From contig OZ012700.1 in the NCBI GenBank assembly GCA_963942565.1, forward strand, positions 24,344,079 to 24,408,078: a stretch of DNA of 64,000 bases. Reading direction: 5' to 3'. A model generated the notes under the pieces. That model ran no database searches, had not been told where the DNA came from, and saw nothing but the letters and a program-made list of their open reading frames with translations. Source of the stretch: Maea johnstoni (taxonomy: Eukaryota; Annelida; Polychaeta; Spionida; Magelonidae). The position numbers and the translations under genes were made by a program. The first letter of the stretch is position 1; each line of letters begins with the position of its first letter. Positions 35,278-45,462 of the stretch are shown one piece after another.

Positions 35278-38200
35278 TATATAACTCTTAATGCTGAGAC
35301 ATTATAATCCTTGATTTTTGTAATATATATGTTTACAATAAATGACTGTGTGTCTGTCTTTCAGCTATGGAGCGTCCATTTTGTTTAGTGATTGGCAGTC
35401 AAGACAGTGACAACATACCACAAGAGATAAATTGTTGTTTCTTTAACTTACTGCCAGTTTCTCAGTTGGACTTGACAGTTACTGGAAACAAAGCAAATCA
35501 AAATCAAGGAAAAAAAATAAATCCATTAAAAAGTACTCACTGGCGTGAATTTCCTCAGTGTTCCCTCCGTTGACGAAGCGCTTGGCCGTATTTTTCTCGT
35601 TTTCCTTGTCCTCAATCTGCTCAATGGCGATCTGGATATCCTGGGGTTTGATACCTGGACCGCTGTAAGAATTCCGCCTGGAGTTGGCCACTGTAATGAA
35701 TAGGCGAAAAATGTGAAAAATGCGAAAAATGCCATCAACTGACCCTTCAAAATATAACTCAGTAAAATGACTAACAGCAAATTCTTAAAGTCTTGAGCAC
35801 AGAAATATTTTCCATTCCATTGGATTATGCGACTAAATCTTTCTTGCATCCTCTTTCCTTCAAGACTGGGGATCCTTCAGCAAACTTGGACAGCTAAGAA
35901 GGCATTATCAAAGTTAAGTACCTACAGGAAGGAAATTATGGTGGGATCAAATAGAGAACTTTTCCTTAAATAAGTGCTGGAATAAAATGGAAACTCTTTT
36001 TAGAATTAAAGTGGAGTATTGAGGGACATGGAGTGAATTTCAAATGAATTCATAGGTAGAAAATGTAATAAACATAGGGAATGCAGTGGGAATTGAGAGT
36101 GCAATTGAAATAGAAACAGTAAAGTTTGGTAAACAAGTGGGAATTCAGAGAGATGTGGGACAGGATAATGAATTAAAAATTCCCAAAAATGGCTTCGGGC
36201 CAATTAGAAAATACCTCAACTGGTCCTACAGGGCCAATAAACATTTGAGGACATTCTTGTTAACAGGTTTCGCCTCAAGAATGTCCCCAAATGTTTTTGA
36301 AAAAAATGAAGGTAAAATAAATGAAAATAAATGCTGTTGGTGAATTTTAGGCAAGGTTTTCTTGTACAGGCCTCGACGCTAACTCAAAATGATACTGGCC
36401 CTGTAGGACCAGTAACACCTAGCATCTACTGGTCCTGCAAATTTTTTACTGGTCCTACATTTTTTCTTTAACATATAACAAGAAAGAACATTGGATAAAA
36501 TTCACCACAACACTTATCTTTATAAATTTTAACTTCATTTATTTCAAAAACATTTGGGGACATTCTCGGGGGGAAAGTTTTTAACAAGAATGTCTCCAAA
36601 TGTTTACTGGGCCTGTGGGACCAGTTGAAGTCTTTTTTTACTGGCCCGAAACTGTTTTTGGGAATTTTTACTGGCCTGGGGCCATAGGTTTACCCTTAGC
36701 GTCGAGCCCTGTTGTAAGACCAGTAAAAAACTTGCAGGACCAGCAGGTCCTAGGTGTTAATAGTCCTGCGGGGCCAGTAACATTTTGAGTTAGCATTGAG
36801 GCCAGGGTGTTATTGTGCATGTGATATCCTAGCCTACACTATAGGGTTTAAAAGATGGCGCATTGTTTCCAGCAAATATTGACAGGACCCCTTTTTCTCA
36901 AAATCTAACCCCTTATTTTTCAATATCTGTTCTAACAGACAACTTGATATACATTAAAACCAAAAGCATTCAATTAGTCCAATGAAGCAGGTTGATTGGT
37001 CATGGGAAGTAAATGAGTATTTTGGTTTGACAATGAGTCACATATTCATTTTTTTTACATAGAAACAAATAGCTTTAAACCTAAATTTCAATTTTGAATT
37101 TTTATCATATTTAATATTCACATGTGCTTCTGGATGGAGTGTAGAGGGGACAATACCAAATACCAAACAGTATTGATAGTTAGGGCAGTCATCGATACGC
37201 CTCGCATCGATGAACCGACAATTGCAGTCAATCGATGCCTGCAATCTTGCCTTCTCGATGCAATAATCGAAAAACTAACATACTTACGGCCGCAAAACAG
37301 CGAGGAGTGCTGCGGCCATTGATCGGTCCCCATGTGTGGTAGCCGCCATGTTGTTTACAAAAGAAACATAGTGGTGACATGCGGCACTTTCCTTTTGCAG
37401 TGCAATAGGAAGTGTTTATAGTGAGGCAAGCCACTAATGAAAGAACGGAAATTCACAATCAGTTTCGTAGATATACGTTGCAGTGGCAATTACGATCAAT
37501 GGTACATCATTCACCGTTCGTAAACAATGTGGCTGATATGATTGTTTGGTATGACGAACAATTACGATTAATGGTACATAATTCACCGTTCGTAAACAAT
37601 GTGGCTGATGTGATTGTTGATGTAGGTAAATGTTGAAATGATGTTTATTAAATGTTGGCAGGCGCTGAGTAATATAAACGAATATATATATATATACATG
37701 CAGATATTTTATTCTCATAAACACTTAAACACTGCCAATATTTGATTTTCAAAATAAAGATTATGGGTTTGATTTTAATAAATTTTTTCTCTCTGCTGTG
37801 TGTGTATTTGAATACTCAGCCCTTAGTAAAGTATATTGCTTGAATAGTCTCCTAATGAGGATAAAGTTATGCAGTTTTACAAAAGTACCCTCCCTGCAGG
37901 GTGTAAGATCACAGGTTTAAACCTTGAAATAAATCAAACATATGTCATACTGTTTTGAATTTCAAACTACCTACTTACTACCTACTATTTGATTACATGC
38001 TAAAAAATTCATGGGCATATATCAATGTATCGTATCGAAATAATCGAAATCGAAAAAGAAATATCAATTAATCGATTTGACAATTTTTTTTAAACAATGA
38101 CAGCCCTATACTAATGATAGTTACCATTAATATCTTACTCTATTTGGAATTTAATTCAAAGACAAGTCAGAGAAAGTTGTTTTAGATGATTACTGAAAAT

Positions 38201-41200
38201 GGCACTTAAACCATTGATTTTCTCTAAAGACTGAAAACTTCTTTAGAGTAAATTAGAATAAAAAATATTGGTGGTCAGCCGTTTTTCTATTTCATTTTAT
38301 TCATTTATTCATTTATATATATATATATTATTTTTTTATTTTTTTTGGGGGGGGGGGTATATTTCATGTATCTTTATTTTGAAAAGTAAAAAAAAAATGT
38401 TTTAGAAGGATCCTTCACCAATCAAGATATGAAAAGGACAAGCTTGTATGGACCATTTTTCTCAGTCAGCAGTGGGATTAATTTTTCATTTACCTTTTTT
38501 TTTCTTTGGAGATATTTCATTAAATATTTAATTTCAACATTCAAAAAAAAATAATGTTCCTTTCACATTGACAAGGAGAGGATAAGTCCACCTTGACCTT
38601 TTTTCGGACATTAGCTGGAAACAAACATCATATCTTTGCTAGGCCCGACATACCTGAGTAGCTGGCGGAGTTGTCTGTGAATGTGAATTTCACTTTGGTT
38701 TTGTCGTTTCCGGTCGTGCCAGCCGGTGCCATGTACTGGCACTTGTCTGAAACACAAACAAGGAAAACACATGCTCATTCATCATCAAAAACAAAACACA
38801 TTCATTTTGATAACTCTGGAAAGGTCAAACAACAAGTATGAAACTTAAAACAGCATGCATTCTTCCTGTATGACATCATACAGTAAAGATATTCAATTCC
38901 TGCACCAGTCAACCGGACGTCTGCCAGTGCCTGGTTGTAAAAACACCCATGGGTAACATTTTTTGAAAAATTAGCCAAGCACATCAATGGCCCACGTAGC
39001 TTGTGAATCAACTCTATGTTCAGTTGTGAGGTAAACCCTTGCATCCATGCCCAGGAAACTGGGTGGCCATCGGGCAAACGGTCATGTATTATGCCCGTGC
39101 TGCCCGCGCATTTAGTGCAGGAATTAAATGTCGGCACTGTACATATATGGCAGCTGAAACATCCTTTATTAATAATACATTTTTGAAGTTTTTCTTTCTT
39201 TTTCTAACCTTGTCTTATCCTATGCTATCAATTGTCAATTCCAAAGGTGTTGTTATTCCATTGATACTCACAGCGGCTAAAAGCAAACTGACAATTTTGG
39301 TGAAATCTTTCTGACTAAAGGATATTTAGGAAAATATAGGAGGGAGAAATATTCATCAGAACATTGACAACAACTCTCCTCTCCTTCAAATACTTTTCTG
39401 AAATCATCCTTCATTTCAAAGTTAACATCAAAAGTATCAAAGACTTGAGAATAGACCAGAGAAATTGGTGGAAAGGTGAAACTGGTAATGAACTGGTAAA
39501 AAATTCAAATAAGATTGGAGTTCGATAAAGAATAAAAGATAAAGACTCGGAAATTTGTTTACATCTCGCAGTAAAAACAAACCCAATACTCCATGTCTAT
39601 TTCGAGGTTCCCTGGCTGTTTTGGTTGGCAGAACTAAGCGTTCATTTTCATCGCTAACCTATGGCCTTACGAATGACATCTCAGGAAAGAGCATAATTAG
39701 TTGGAGGCTATAATATCACACCCACCGTTTTTGGGTCATGGCAACGCACCAGGAAAAGGTATTTTCCTCGTCACCTCACGAGTGTTATTTCGGCATACTT
39801 TCATCTCCTGCGCTAGAGACTTCACAAATACACCGCTGACGAATCTAGAGGACAAATTCTAACCTTTAACTGTGGCATCTCAAGCTAGTGGCTCGGGTTT
39901 TTCAAAGAGATGGCAAGCTTGCAGTTCAGTTGAGGTGTGTTATAATCACTCCACACCCTGCCTAGCCTAGATTTCTAGGCTGCCATATGTATTTGTTGTC
40001 TTGTTTTTCCTGGCATTAATAAGGCAGTGCTTAGTGCTTGTGCGCAATATGCTGCCAGCTGCTCTGGAATATCCCTTGGGGGATTAAAATGGTTTCCGTG
40101 TGTACAGGCCTGCTAGGGAAGGAAGGTTGTGTGAACATTTCGGTGGATACAAGACTATAAACGGAATACCTTTACCTTTACTAGGCACCAAATAGTCTTG
40201 GTGGCCATAGTGGCCAGTTTAGTTTACACTTATCTCACCAGGGGAATAGAGGACTCAGTTTGAGTATGACACCTAAGACCTGCAGATAGAAGGATCTTAT
40301 GGTGCCATCTATCTACCATACCTGGTACTACACCAGACTGCTTGGTCAACACAGAAGAAACAGTTGAGGTTTGTAGGTGTTTGTTTTTAGGGAACTACAT
40401 TTTCCATGACCCAACTACTTTCTTGTCTTCACCTAGCTAATTATGTAATAATCAAAACAAGAAACAATATGACCTGAAATGAAAGCATCTTCTGGAAAAT
40501 ATTTGAAGAAAATATGCTTATCAATATCTGGGCAACATCTTTTCACAATAACTTGGAATAACTTATGAAATATATTTTGGTGGAGATTTTCAACTTGAGT
40601 TCTACACATCTCCCCCTTCAAATATTTTCCAAAGAGAGCCTTTGTTGGCAGTAGATCACCGACATAGTCAGATATTTTTAGGGTGCTGCAGGCATGAAAA
40701 GGTTGATAGAAAGATATGATGTTATCTGTAATCCGTACAGCAACATACAATATTTATCACAACACAACAGCGGCAGAAATAGCAGCATTCTACACCAGCT
40801 CACAATACAAGCTATTCTGCATCTAGCAATGCTGCATCTCAGAAACTACCACTTGGCAACCACTTGAGAACCACATTAAGACAAGATTTCTTAGTATTCA
40901 CCAAAATGGTCCACAGTCCAGATGCATCATGAAATAAAATTTTGGGTGGGAAATTGTTATGACTGATCCATTTTAACCCTTCCAATGCTGAGGCTACTCT
41001 CCTCCAAACCACAAGGAAGCAAATATTTTTGGAACCATCCAAACCATGTCATGTCGGTATTCATTATATAGCCCCCACTGGGGACTCTCAGGTGTGCACC
41101 TATGTGCCAGGGTTTCAGTAATTTTTCATGTTTTTTGCATCATTTTGTTTTGGCAAAATTAGCCACCAGCAGCATAAGGGTTTAAGACAACCTGGAGGGG

Positions 41201-42107
41201 CATAATGGACCACTTAAAGAACATCCATTGACCACATCAAGGCAAACAAATGAGCCCATTCAGACCACTGATGAACTAGACCACTTAATGACCACTGATG
41301 AACTAGACCACTTCAGCAATACATTAGTCCATAAACGAACCCTATAGAGACCATTTATGGACTAGACCACTTCAGGACTACTTATTGACCACATTGAGAC
41401 CACCGATAGACCACTGATGAACTAGACCACCTCAGCAATACATTAGTCCATAAATGGACCTTATAGTGACCATTTATGGACTAGACCACTTCACGACTAC
41501 TTATTGACCACTAGACCACTTAACCCTTCCAATGCTGAGGCTACTTTCATCCAAAGCACAAGGATTTTAGAAAATCTAAACCCTGTCATGTTGGTATACA
41601 TTGGAAACCGCAATGAGTACTCTCAGGTGAGTATACATGTGCCAGGGATTCAATCATTTCTCAGATTATTTGCATCACTTTGTATTGGCCAAATTAGCCA
41701 CCAGCAGCATAAGGGTTAAAAACAACTTGGTGACACCAATGGACTCCAATAAGAGTTTAACTGTCTCTTTTATTTCCGAAGGGCAAAGAGGGTTTCGACT
41801 GCTGAACTATTGGCATCACATACATGCTACTGCATCGCATGCAAACCACTGCTAGACCATTTTCATACCCATATGAGAACAAAAATGATCCACACCTAGA
41901 AAATAAGAACATATATGCAGATTCTAGAGGTAAGTCTACAGCAAGTGTGCATTCTGCTGAAGTACGTTAACGTTACCTGATTTCTGAGCCATAGATTCCC
42001 GGTTAGCTATTATTTCACACAAACAAAACATCTTAATTGCCTCAGCATTCAGATATCTATAATGCACACACAGACACAGACACAGACACAGACACACACA
42101 TATATAT

Positions 42108-42191
<84 letters not shown>

Positions 42192-42192
42192 C

Positions 42193-42260
<68 letters not shown>

Positions 42261-43948
42261 GTATGTATGACCCCTTTTTTTGTGAATGTGTTACAAATTC
42301 CAGGACTTCTCATGTACATATCTTCTAAAGGTCTCTAGATACTTCCATCATACTATTCTTTCCTATTCAGAGACTCAAAGACACTTGGGCATTGAATGTC
42401 ACGAGAAATGACCATTTTCTTCTTCAAATGTTCAAGACGAGTTAACTTAATCCCTACTTGGAGAGATAAGATTTAATAGTGCCGCCGAAGGAAATGTCGC
42501 ACGACTTCAATATATACAACCAGCGTCCCATATTTCTACTGCCCTGCTTTCCCCAGACAAGTGAAAATGTCAAAAAATTCACAACTTAGCTGCAAAATCC
42601 CAGAGAAAATGACAATAAACAAAGATTCCCGATTCCTTACTTTTAATGCGTCGTCGTAACCAGGGCGTGATGGCGAACTTGACGATGAGGGCAGTGAGGA
42701 TGCCGACGCCGAAACTCAGGATGAAGACGCCCCAGAGCGGGATACGATCCAGGTAGAGCACTGGAGGAAAAAATAAAATATTCGTTAATTGAGGGCAGGA
42801 TATATATGATAAGATACATGTAAAATATTGTCATTTCAGGACACGCCCTAAAGCGATTTACAATCCAAGTAGAGCACTGGAGGAAAATATAAAATATTCG
42901 CTAATTGAGGGTAGGATATAGGATATGAAACACGTAAAATATTGTCATTTCAGAACACGCCCTAAAGCAAATTACAATCCAAGAAGAGCACTGGAGGAAA
43001 AAATGAAAAATATTCGCTAATTGAGGGCAGAATAAGATACATGTAAGATATTGCCATCTAAGCTCTTTATCTATATCTATCTACCCACCTATCTATCCAT
43101 GTATATATCAATATATACATATTTATATTTCAAAGCAGCCCGTTGCTGGCTGTCATATCATACAAAATTAACTTAAAAATAAATCCAAAAGGTTCACAAA
43201 ACTAATCAATTCATGTACGCACCATAAAAATATGTGAAAATTTGAAAAGATTTTATAGAATGTTTTTTTTTAGATATCTCCCAGAAAAGCTAGTCTGGTC
43301 CAAACCCAAAGTCCGGATGACCACGAGAATGCAGACGCGATTGCGGAATGTGCCAAAAACAATATGTCTCCCCATGGAGAGGAGACATAATTAAAAAATA
43401 ATCACTAGGTGCTCCCTGGGAAAATGACGTCTGCTTCTTTCATACTTTTGAAAATAACTTGTTAATACAGCATAAGTTCACAAAATATTTGAAGGAGAGT
43501 TGAAGATTGGGTTCTGATTAACACTTCTCCTCCAAATATTTTTCATAGGATGCTTTCACTAGAAAGATATAGCCAAAATTGTCTGGCCTGTTTTGGCCGC
43601 TCTAAGTGTGAAATACTCACTAGGTGCTCCCTTATAAAAGACGGAGAATGTGTTGATGACGAGGGTGCAGCCGTAAAATACTGGTAGCCACTTGAGTCCC
43701 GATTCCAGCGGGTTTCTCTGAAAAATAAAGAAAAATAATGAACAAACAAACAAAACTAATAGTTCGCATACTGTGAGTTATTATCGTTATCAATATTATT
43801 ATTAGTAGTAGTAGTAGTAGTATTGTTATTATCACTATCATTATTATTATTACTATTATTATTATTATTATTATTATTATTATCATTATTATCATTATTA
43901 TTATGATTATAATCATTGTTATTATTATTATTATTATTATTAATATTA

Positions 43949-43982
<34 letters not shown>

Positions 43983-44223
43983 CATTATCATCATTATCAT
44001 TATTTTTTTTTAGCATGCAATACACAGTTTACTGCTATAAAATGGGGGCTGGATGCGACCAGTTCATTTTTTGGAAAACATTTGAGTGAAACATATTTAA
44101 GATAAAAAGTTTCAGAATTTTTTTCATATCCACGTACCTTATTGAGTATGAAGTACTGACAGGTGAAGAAGATGCCGGTAGAGACCATACCAGACATGAC
44201 GGGAGAGATGAACCACGAACCAA
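24743..44223 (-). CDS. Sodium-dependent phosphate transporter, SLC20 (PiT) family; ten visible exons, N-terminus missing
   Basis: SLC20 proteins import phosphate with sodium across the plasma membrane. In coding order the exons are 44138-44223, 43621-43717, 42641-42760, 38654-38746, 35541-35690, 27900-27988, 26818-27067, 26202-26415, 25629-25814 and 24743-24983; every junction has GT/AG ends and matching phase, giving about 508 residues. The N-terminal half ends with SWFISP and later membrane helices; a long cytoplasmic loop follows; the C-terminal half has the second family signature ([17 protein letters not shown]) and [12 protein letters not shown]. The Asp of GGND, the Glu of GFCIEIG and the Ser of STTHC match residues reported as essential in human PiT2. 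The first signature (about 165 N-terminal residues with GANDVANSFG) is absent upstream to 59250; the 200-N gap is a likely place. The C-terminus (VTVPVAG) is slightly closer to PiT2, but the gene may predate the PiT1/PiT2 split. Introns are packed with repeats. Confidence 0.95.
24963..25150 (-). repeat. Exon-edge minisatellite at the SLC20 last exon (3 units)
   Basis: The exon start with its acceptor (AATACAGAAGCCACTACAAG on +) recurs at about 25041 and, more diverged, at about 25106. Period about 66-70 bp; the intronic AAATTAGCATA is copied along. Confidence 0.85.
25166..25371 (+). mobile_element. Family-A MITE in an SLC20 intron
   Basis: From CATTCCAATGCTGAGGC to CAGCAGTTGAAGGGTTA. Confidence 0.82.
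25402..25592. mobile_element. Family-B MITE copy, diverged
   Basis: Starts GTTAACTCTTTTATACC and ends AGGGCATGAACGG, with the family's internal GAAGAGATATCAC block. Confidence 0.55.
25629..25814 (-). CDS. SLC20 exon: second signature end and transmembrane segments
   Basis: Encodes [20 protein letters not shown] and a following helix with [17 protein letters not shown], ending KITPS. Acceptor GATTTTTTCAG, donor AG|GTCAGT. Confidence 0.96.
25765..25935 (-). repeat. Exon-edge duplication at SLC20 (2 units)
   Basis: The exon's first part plus acceptor (CAATCGCATTACTGAAAAAA on +) recurs at about 25881-25935 as CTATCGCATTGCTGAAAAAA. A short ATCAATATAATCAACC repeat links the two. Confidence 0.85.
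26094..26195 (+). mobile_element. Truncated family-A MITE beside a splice donor
   Basis: The MITE sequence stops at TTTTTCAAG, 6 bases from the donor of the exon at 26202. Confidence 0.75.
26202..26415 (-). CDS. SLC20 exon with the [10 protein letters not shown] signature
   Basis: Ends [17 protein letters not shown], the second PiT signature with the functional Asp. The first part ([19 protein letters not shown]) is the end of the cytoplasmic loop. Acceptor ATGGCAG, donor CAG|GTAAGC. Confidence 0.96.
26818..27067 (-). CDS. SLC20 loop exon rich in Thr-Pro repeats
   Basis: 83 residues starting [20 protein letters not shown] and then about nine Thr-Pro or Ser-Pro sites, several as TPGD-I-TP or MTPRTPG. 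In PiT proteins this position is the large cytoplasmic loop. The (S/T)P density makes proline-directed phosphorylation plausible. Acceptor CTCTTTTCAG, donor G|GTATGT. Confidence 0.93.
27487..27676. repeat. AAT and TAC microsatellites with a shared unique core
   Basis: The core ACCACATGCATACTACCACT recurs at 28661 with the same AAT run before and TAC run after. The two copies flank the SLC20 exon at 27900. Confidence 0.85.
27768..27864 (+). mobile_element. Right half of a family-A MITE
   Basis: From ATGAGTACCCATGTGCCAGG to CCAGTAGCATAAGGGT. Confidence 0.75.
27900..27988 (-). CDS. SLC20 loop exon, 30 residues
   Basis: Encodes [20 protein letters not shown] and AATQSKLEK. Acceptor TTTTTGCAG, donor AAG|GTAAGC. 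Confidence 0.88.
28436..28970. repeat. Long AAT then TAC trinucleotide arrays
   Basis: About 130 bp of AAT repeats followed by about 270 bp of TAC/TGC variants. Long frames here are low-complexity artefacts. Confidence 0.95.
29206..29416 (+). mobile_element. Family-A MITE flanked by TTAA
   Basis: CCCTTCCAATGCCAAGGC to CACCAGCAGCTCTAGGGTTAA. Confidence 0.85.
29560..30066. mobile_element. MITE with GGCAACGGTTACTAG ends
   Basis: Second copy of the 11423-11879 family, with inverted ends and an expanded run of 27 G at 29962-29988 where the other copy has only six. Confidence 0.82.
30676..30908. mobile_element. Fold-back (palindromic) element
   Basis: Two arms of about 85 bp are near-perfect inverted copies: GGGCCAAGTTTTCTTTGGTT at the left mirrors AACCAAAGTAAACTTGGCCC at the right. 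The inner part repeats the self-complementary AACGTTGATCAACGTTGAT. Confidence 0.85.
30955..31240 (+). repeat. Minisatellite, five units of about 58 bp
   Basis: Units share AATGAAAACAAACTCTTCTC and TATTTTGGTCAACCCACGAA. Unit length near a multiple of three keeps frames open without implying a gene. Confidence 0.92.
31241..31385 (+). repeat. Dispersed repeat shared with 57565-57705
   Basis: GTGACATATCAAAATGAACC and CAGGCTCTTCTTCA match a second copy (GTGACACATCAAAATAAACC) at 57565. Family unknown. Confidence 0.6.
31395..31607. mobile_element. Family-B MITE
   Basis: Starts near CAGAGTTCCTCTAGAAAG, contains the TTCAAATATTTTGCAG core and ends GAGTGTAAATGGGTTAA. Family B is a set of about 220-bp elements with ends TTAACCCATTCA.. 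and internal inverted TTGAAGGAGA/TCTCCTTCAA. Confidence 0.7.
31917..32316. mobile_element. Family-A MITE followed by family-B MITE
   Basis: Family A (minus) 31919-32108, then family B 32108-32316 ending ACAGGTTAA. Confidence 0.7.
32525..33066. mobile_element. Family-A MITE and family-B MITE
   Basis: Family A 32525-32737 ends GCAGCATAAGGGTTAA; family B 32848-33064 begins TTAACCCATTCAGTCCTGG. Confidence 0.75.
33067..33592. other. No gene recognised
   Basis: SLC20 intron sequence with no supportable feature except AT-rich stretches. Confidence 0.5.
33593..33812. mobile_element. Family-B MITE
   Basis: Starts GTTAACCTATTCACATC and contains CGCTTCCTCTTCAAATAT. Confidence 0.65.
34085..34525. repeat. 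Three-unit tandem repeat with CAGGGCT-CGAAATTAAC words
   Basis: CATGTTTACAAGCAAAGGGA, then TTCTAGC, then a hAT-end-like CAGGGCTCAAAATTAAC recurs from about 34097, 34278 and 34400, followed each time by CTTTACATGTGGAAT. Confidence 0.75.
34540..34861. mobile_element. Partial family-B then family-A MITE
   Basis: Family B right part to 34621; family A 34655-34861 ending CAGCATAAGGGTTAA. Confidence 0.65.
35075..35350. repeat. Duplicated unit with TA microsatellites
   Basis: TA runs at 35080-35140 and 35205-35282, each followed by a similar GAGACATTA..CTGATTTTTGTAATAT spacer: a duplication of about 142 bp. Confidence 0.8.
35541..35690 (-). CDS. SLC20 loop exon, 50 residues
   Basis: Encodes [20 protein letters not shown] then an acidic/basic helix-like [17 protein letters not shown]. 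Acceptor TTCATTACAG, donor A|GTGAGT. Confidence 0.9.
36170..36805. mobile_element. Compound fold-back element of CAGG-CTCGACGC type
   Basis: Inverted arms of about 95 bp: 36367 CAGGCCTCGACGCTAACTC versus GAGTTAGCATTGAGGCC at 36786-36802. Inside lies an oppositely facing end (AGCGTCGAGCCCTG near 36700), and AACATTTGGGGACATTCT is repeated in both arms. Two related elements seem to be inserted one in the other. Confidence 0.7.
37172..38108. mobile_element. hAT-like element with TAGGGCNGTCAT ends
   Basis: Left TAGGGCAGTCATCGATA, right (complement) TAGGGCTGTCATTGTTT. The interior includes a 72-bp direct duplication (37488-37630) around ACCGTTCGTAAACAATGTGG. Related to the ends at 14321 and 57710. 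Confidence 0.7.
38109..38653. other. No gene recognised
   Basis: Intronic AT-rich DNA with short TA and G runs (38315-38358). Confidence 0.5.
38654..38746 (-). CDS. SLC20 loop exon, 31 residues
   Basis: Encodes [20 protein letters not shown] then [10 protein letters not shown]. Acceptor TGTGTTTCAG, donor G|GTATGT. Confidence 0.88.
38881..39139. mobile_element. Family-C MITE with TA flanks
   Basis: CAGTAAAGATATTCAATTCC to (complement) CAGTGCCGACATTTAATTCC. Confidence 0.82.
39195..40430. other. No gene; degenerate MITE sequence
   Basis: A family-B copy spans about 39195-39440 (CAACTCTCCTCTCCTTCAAA). The remainder of this intron has nothing recognisable. Confidence 0.5.
40430..40705. mobile_element. 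Family-B MITE
   Basis: Contains TTTGAAGAAAATATGC and CTCCCCCTTCAAATATTTTC with final AGGCATGAAAAGG. Confidence 0.6.
40975..41182 (+). mobile_element. Family-A MITE
   Basis: TTAACCCTTCCAATGCTGAG to CCAGCAGCATAAGGG. Confidence 0.85.
41240..41520. repeat. Tandem duplication, about 122-bp period
   Basis: ACCACTGATGAACTAGACCA and ATACATTAGTCCATAAA recur at about 41288 and 41410, with a shorter third part before. Confidence 0.85.
41520..41718 (+). mobile_element. Family-A MITE flanked by TTAA
   Basis: CCCTTCCAATGCTGAGGC to CACCAGCAGCATAAGGGTTAA. Confidence 0.85.
42062..42265. repeat. CA/TA/TG compound microsatellite
   Basis: ACACAGACAC-type start, long TA run, then a TG run of about 60 bases. 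Confidence 0.97.
42641..42760 (-). CDS. SLC20 exon with a transmembrane helix
   Basis: Encodes [20 protein letters not shown] then [19 protein letters not shown]; the basic end marks the start of the cytoplasmic loop. Acceptor TTTTTCCTCCAG, donor A|GTAAGG. Confidence 0.95.
42735..43045 (-). repeat. Exon-edge minisatellite at the SLC20 helix exon (3 units)
   Basis: The exon start with acceptor (AGGTAGAGCACTGGAGGAAA on +) recurs at about 42868 and 42986 with AATATTCGCTAATTGAGGG. Period about 118 bp. Confidence 0.88.
43400..43612. mobile_element. Family-B MITE
   Basis: Carries TTTGAAGGAGAGTTGAAG and ends CGCTCTAAGTGTGAAA, 9 bp from a splice donor. Confidence 0.65.
43621..43717 (-). CDS. SLC20 exon
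   Basis: Encodes [20 protein letters not shown] then [11 protein letters not shown], closely matching the human PiT segment after the second cytoplasmic turn. Acceptor TTATTTTTCAG, donor A|GTGAGT. Confidence 0.96.
43785..44010. repeat. ATT trinucleotide microsatellite
   Basis: About 225 bp of ATT repeats with GTA and ATC variants. Confidence 0.96.
44138..44223 (-). CDS. SLC20 exon, most 5' one visible
   Basis: Encodes [18 protein letters not shown] then TCQYFILNK. Acceptor GTGTTTTGTAG, so at least one exon lies upstream; donor AAG|GTACGT. Confidence 0.95.
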
Positions 44224-44424
44224 CTACAAAACACAAACAAAAACAATCAACAAAATATCACATCAATTTGTTTATTTTTCTGTGAAAAAAAAACCCATTT
44301 GAGCAGGATCAATTTCTCTCTTCCAGGTAGCACATGGTCCATAAGATGAGGGTGGCAGGTTAGTTCAGGGTTATCTCACCAGGTGGTCCTGCAGCTAGGG
44401 TCAGGCTTTGTCTGAGTTCTAATA

Positions 44425-44609
44425 CAGGGTGCAACATAGGTTCCAAAATATTACTTGCCTAGCGGGGCAAGCTGCCCCTGAAGTTTACTTGCCCCGCCAG
44501 CACTTGTACTTGCACTCTGTTTAACTATTTTAGGTGAGTTACATAGCAATGACTCTGTTCTGCCTGCTCGATTGCCATTTTTTTGCAGCGGGGCAAGTGT
44601 TGCACGCTG
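44425..44609. mobile_element. Short hAT-like MITE with 5-bp duplication
   Basis: CAGGGTGCAACA is inverted at the right end (TGTTGCACGCTG); flanks TAATA (44420-44424, 44610-44614). The interior has GGGGCAAG words like the CAGGGCTCGAC family. Confidence 0.85.
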
Positions 44610-44774
44610 TAATAATACCATGATGATCTTATTTTGGATAGTGACGTGCCTTTACCACCCATAATGTTTACTAGTCGAGACGCGTGCAGTCCAAATCAAC
44701 TCCTCTATAAATAGCCACAGAAATGCACACTGAACTCAGACAGTGGTCAGAGACAGCGAGCAATCAGTGTAGTG

Positions 44775-45085
44775 TCTTAGCCAGGATTTGTAAACTGGGT
44801 GCCCAAAATTGAGAATTGTAAAATTTTGGGGCGTCCTATTTTTCAAGGGAGACCACCATACACTCTGATTACAACCATAAACATGTATCTAATTATTGAA
44901 ATAAGGCATAATGTCCTTATGCAATGTCATGGGAACTATATTGAGGTAGAAATACTTCAATTACATGCTTGAAATTGACATCATAAGAAATGACTCACAG
45001 ATATGTTTGGGTGTCCTGAAGGGTGATTTGTGAGGGTTTGGGTGTCCAAAAGACACCCAGATGCCCTGCTGGCTAAGATCGTAAG
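44775..45085. mobile_element. MITE with TAGCCAG ends
   Basis: GTGTCTTAGCCAGGATTTG to CAGATGCCCTGCTGGCTAAG; third full copy of the family. Confidence 0.75.
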
Positions 45086-45462
45086 ACTATGGATCAGTGA
45101 CAGAGCCCTAGACCAGCAATGGTGGCAGTATCATAAAGTTCTCGAACATGCCAACTCTCCCTCTAAGTCCAGCGGAGTGGAATAACTTTATATGATGCAG
45201 AAATATTACTATAAACGCTTAATGAATAACATTAACGAATCAATGTGATAACTGTATGATTAATTAGGAGTATCCGTCAAGCCATTGCTTGCACTGATTT
45301 ATCGCAATTGGGGGTAATGGACCATTTACCCCGATACTGATGATCCTTATCACTTACAGCCATGGCTACTGTTTCCATGACTACTGTCCATGGCGATGCA
45401 GCCATCAACACACCAATGTATACAAAGGGTTGACCAGAGGTCAGCGGATACCCATCCTAGGA

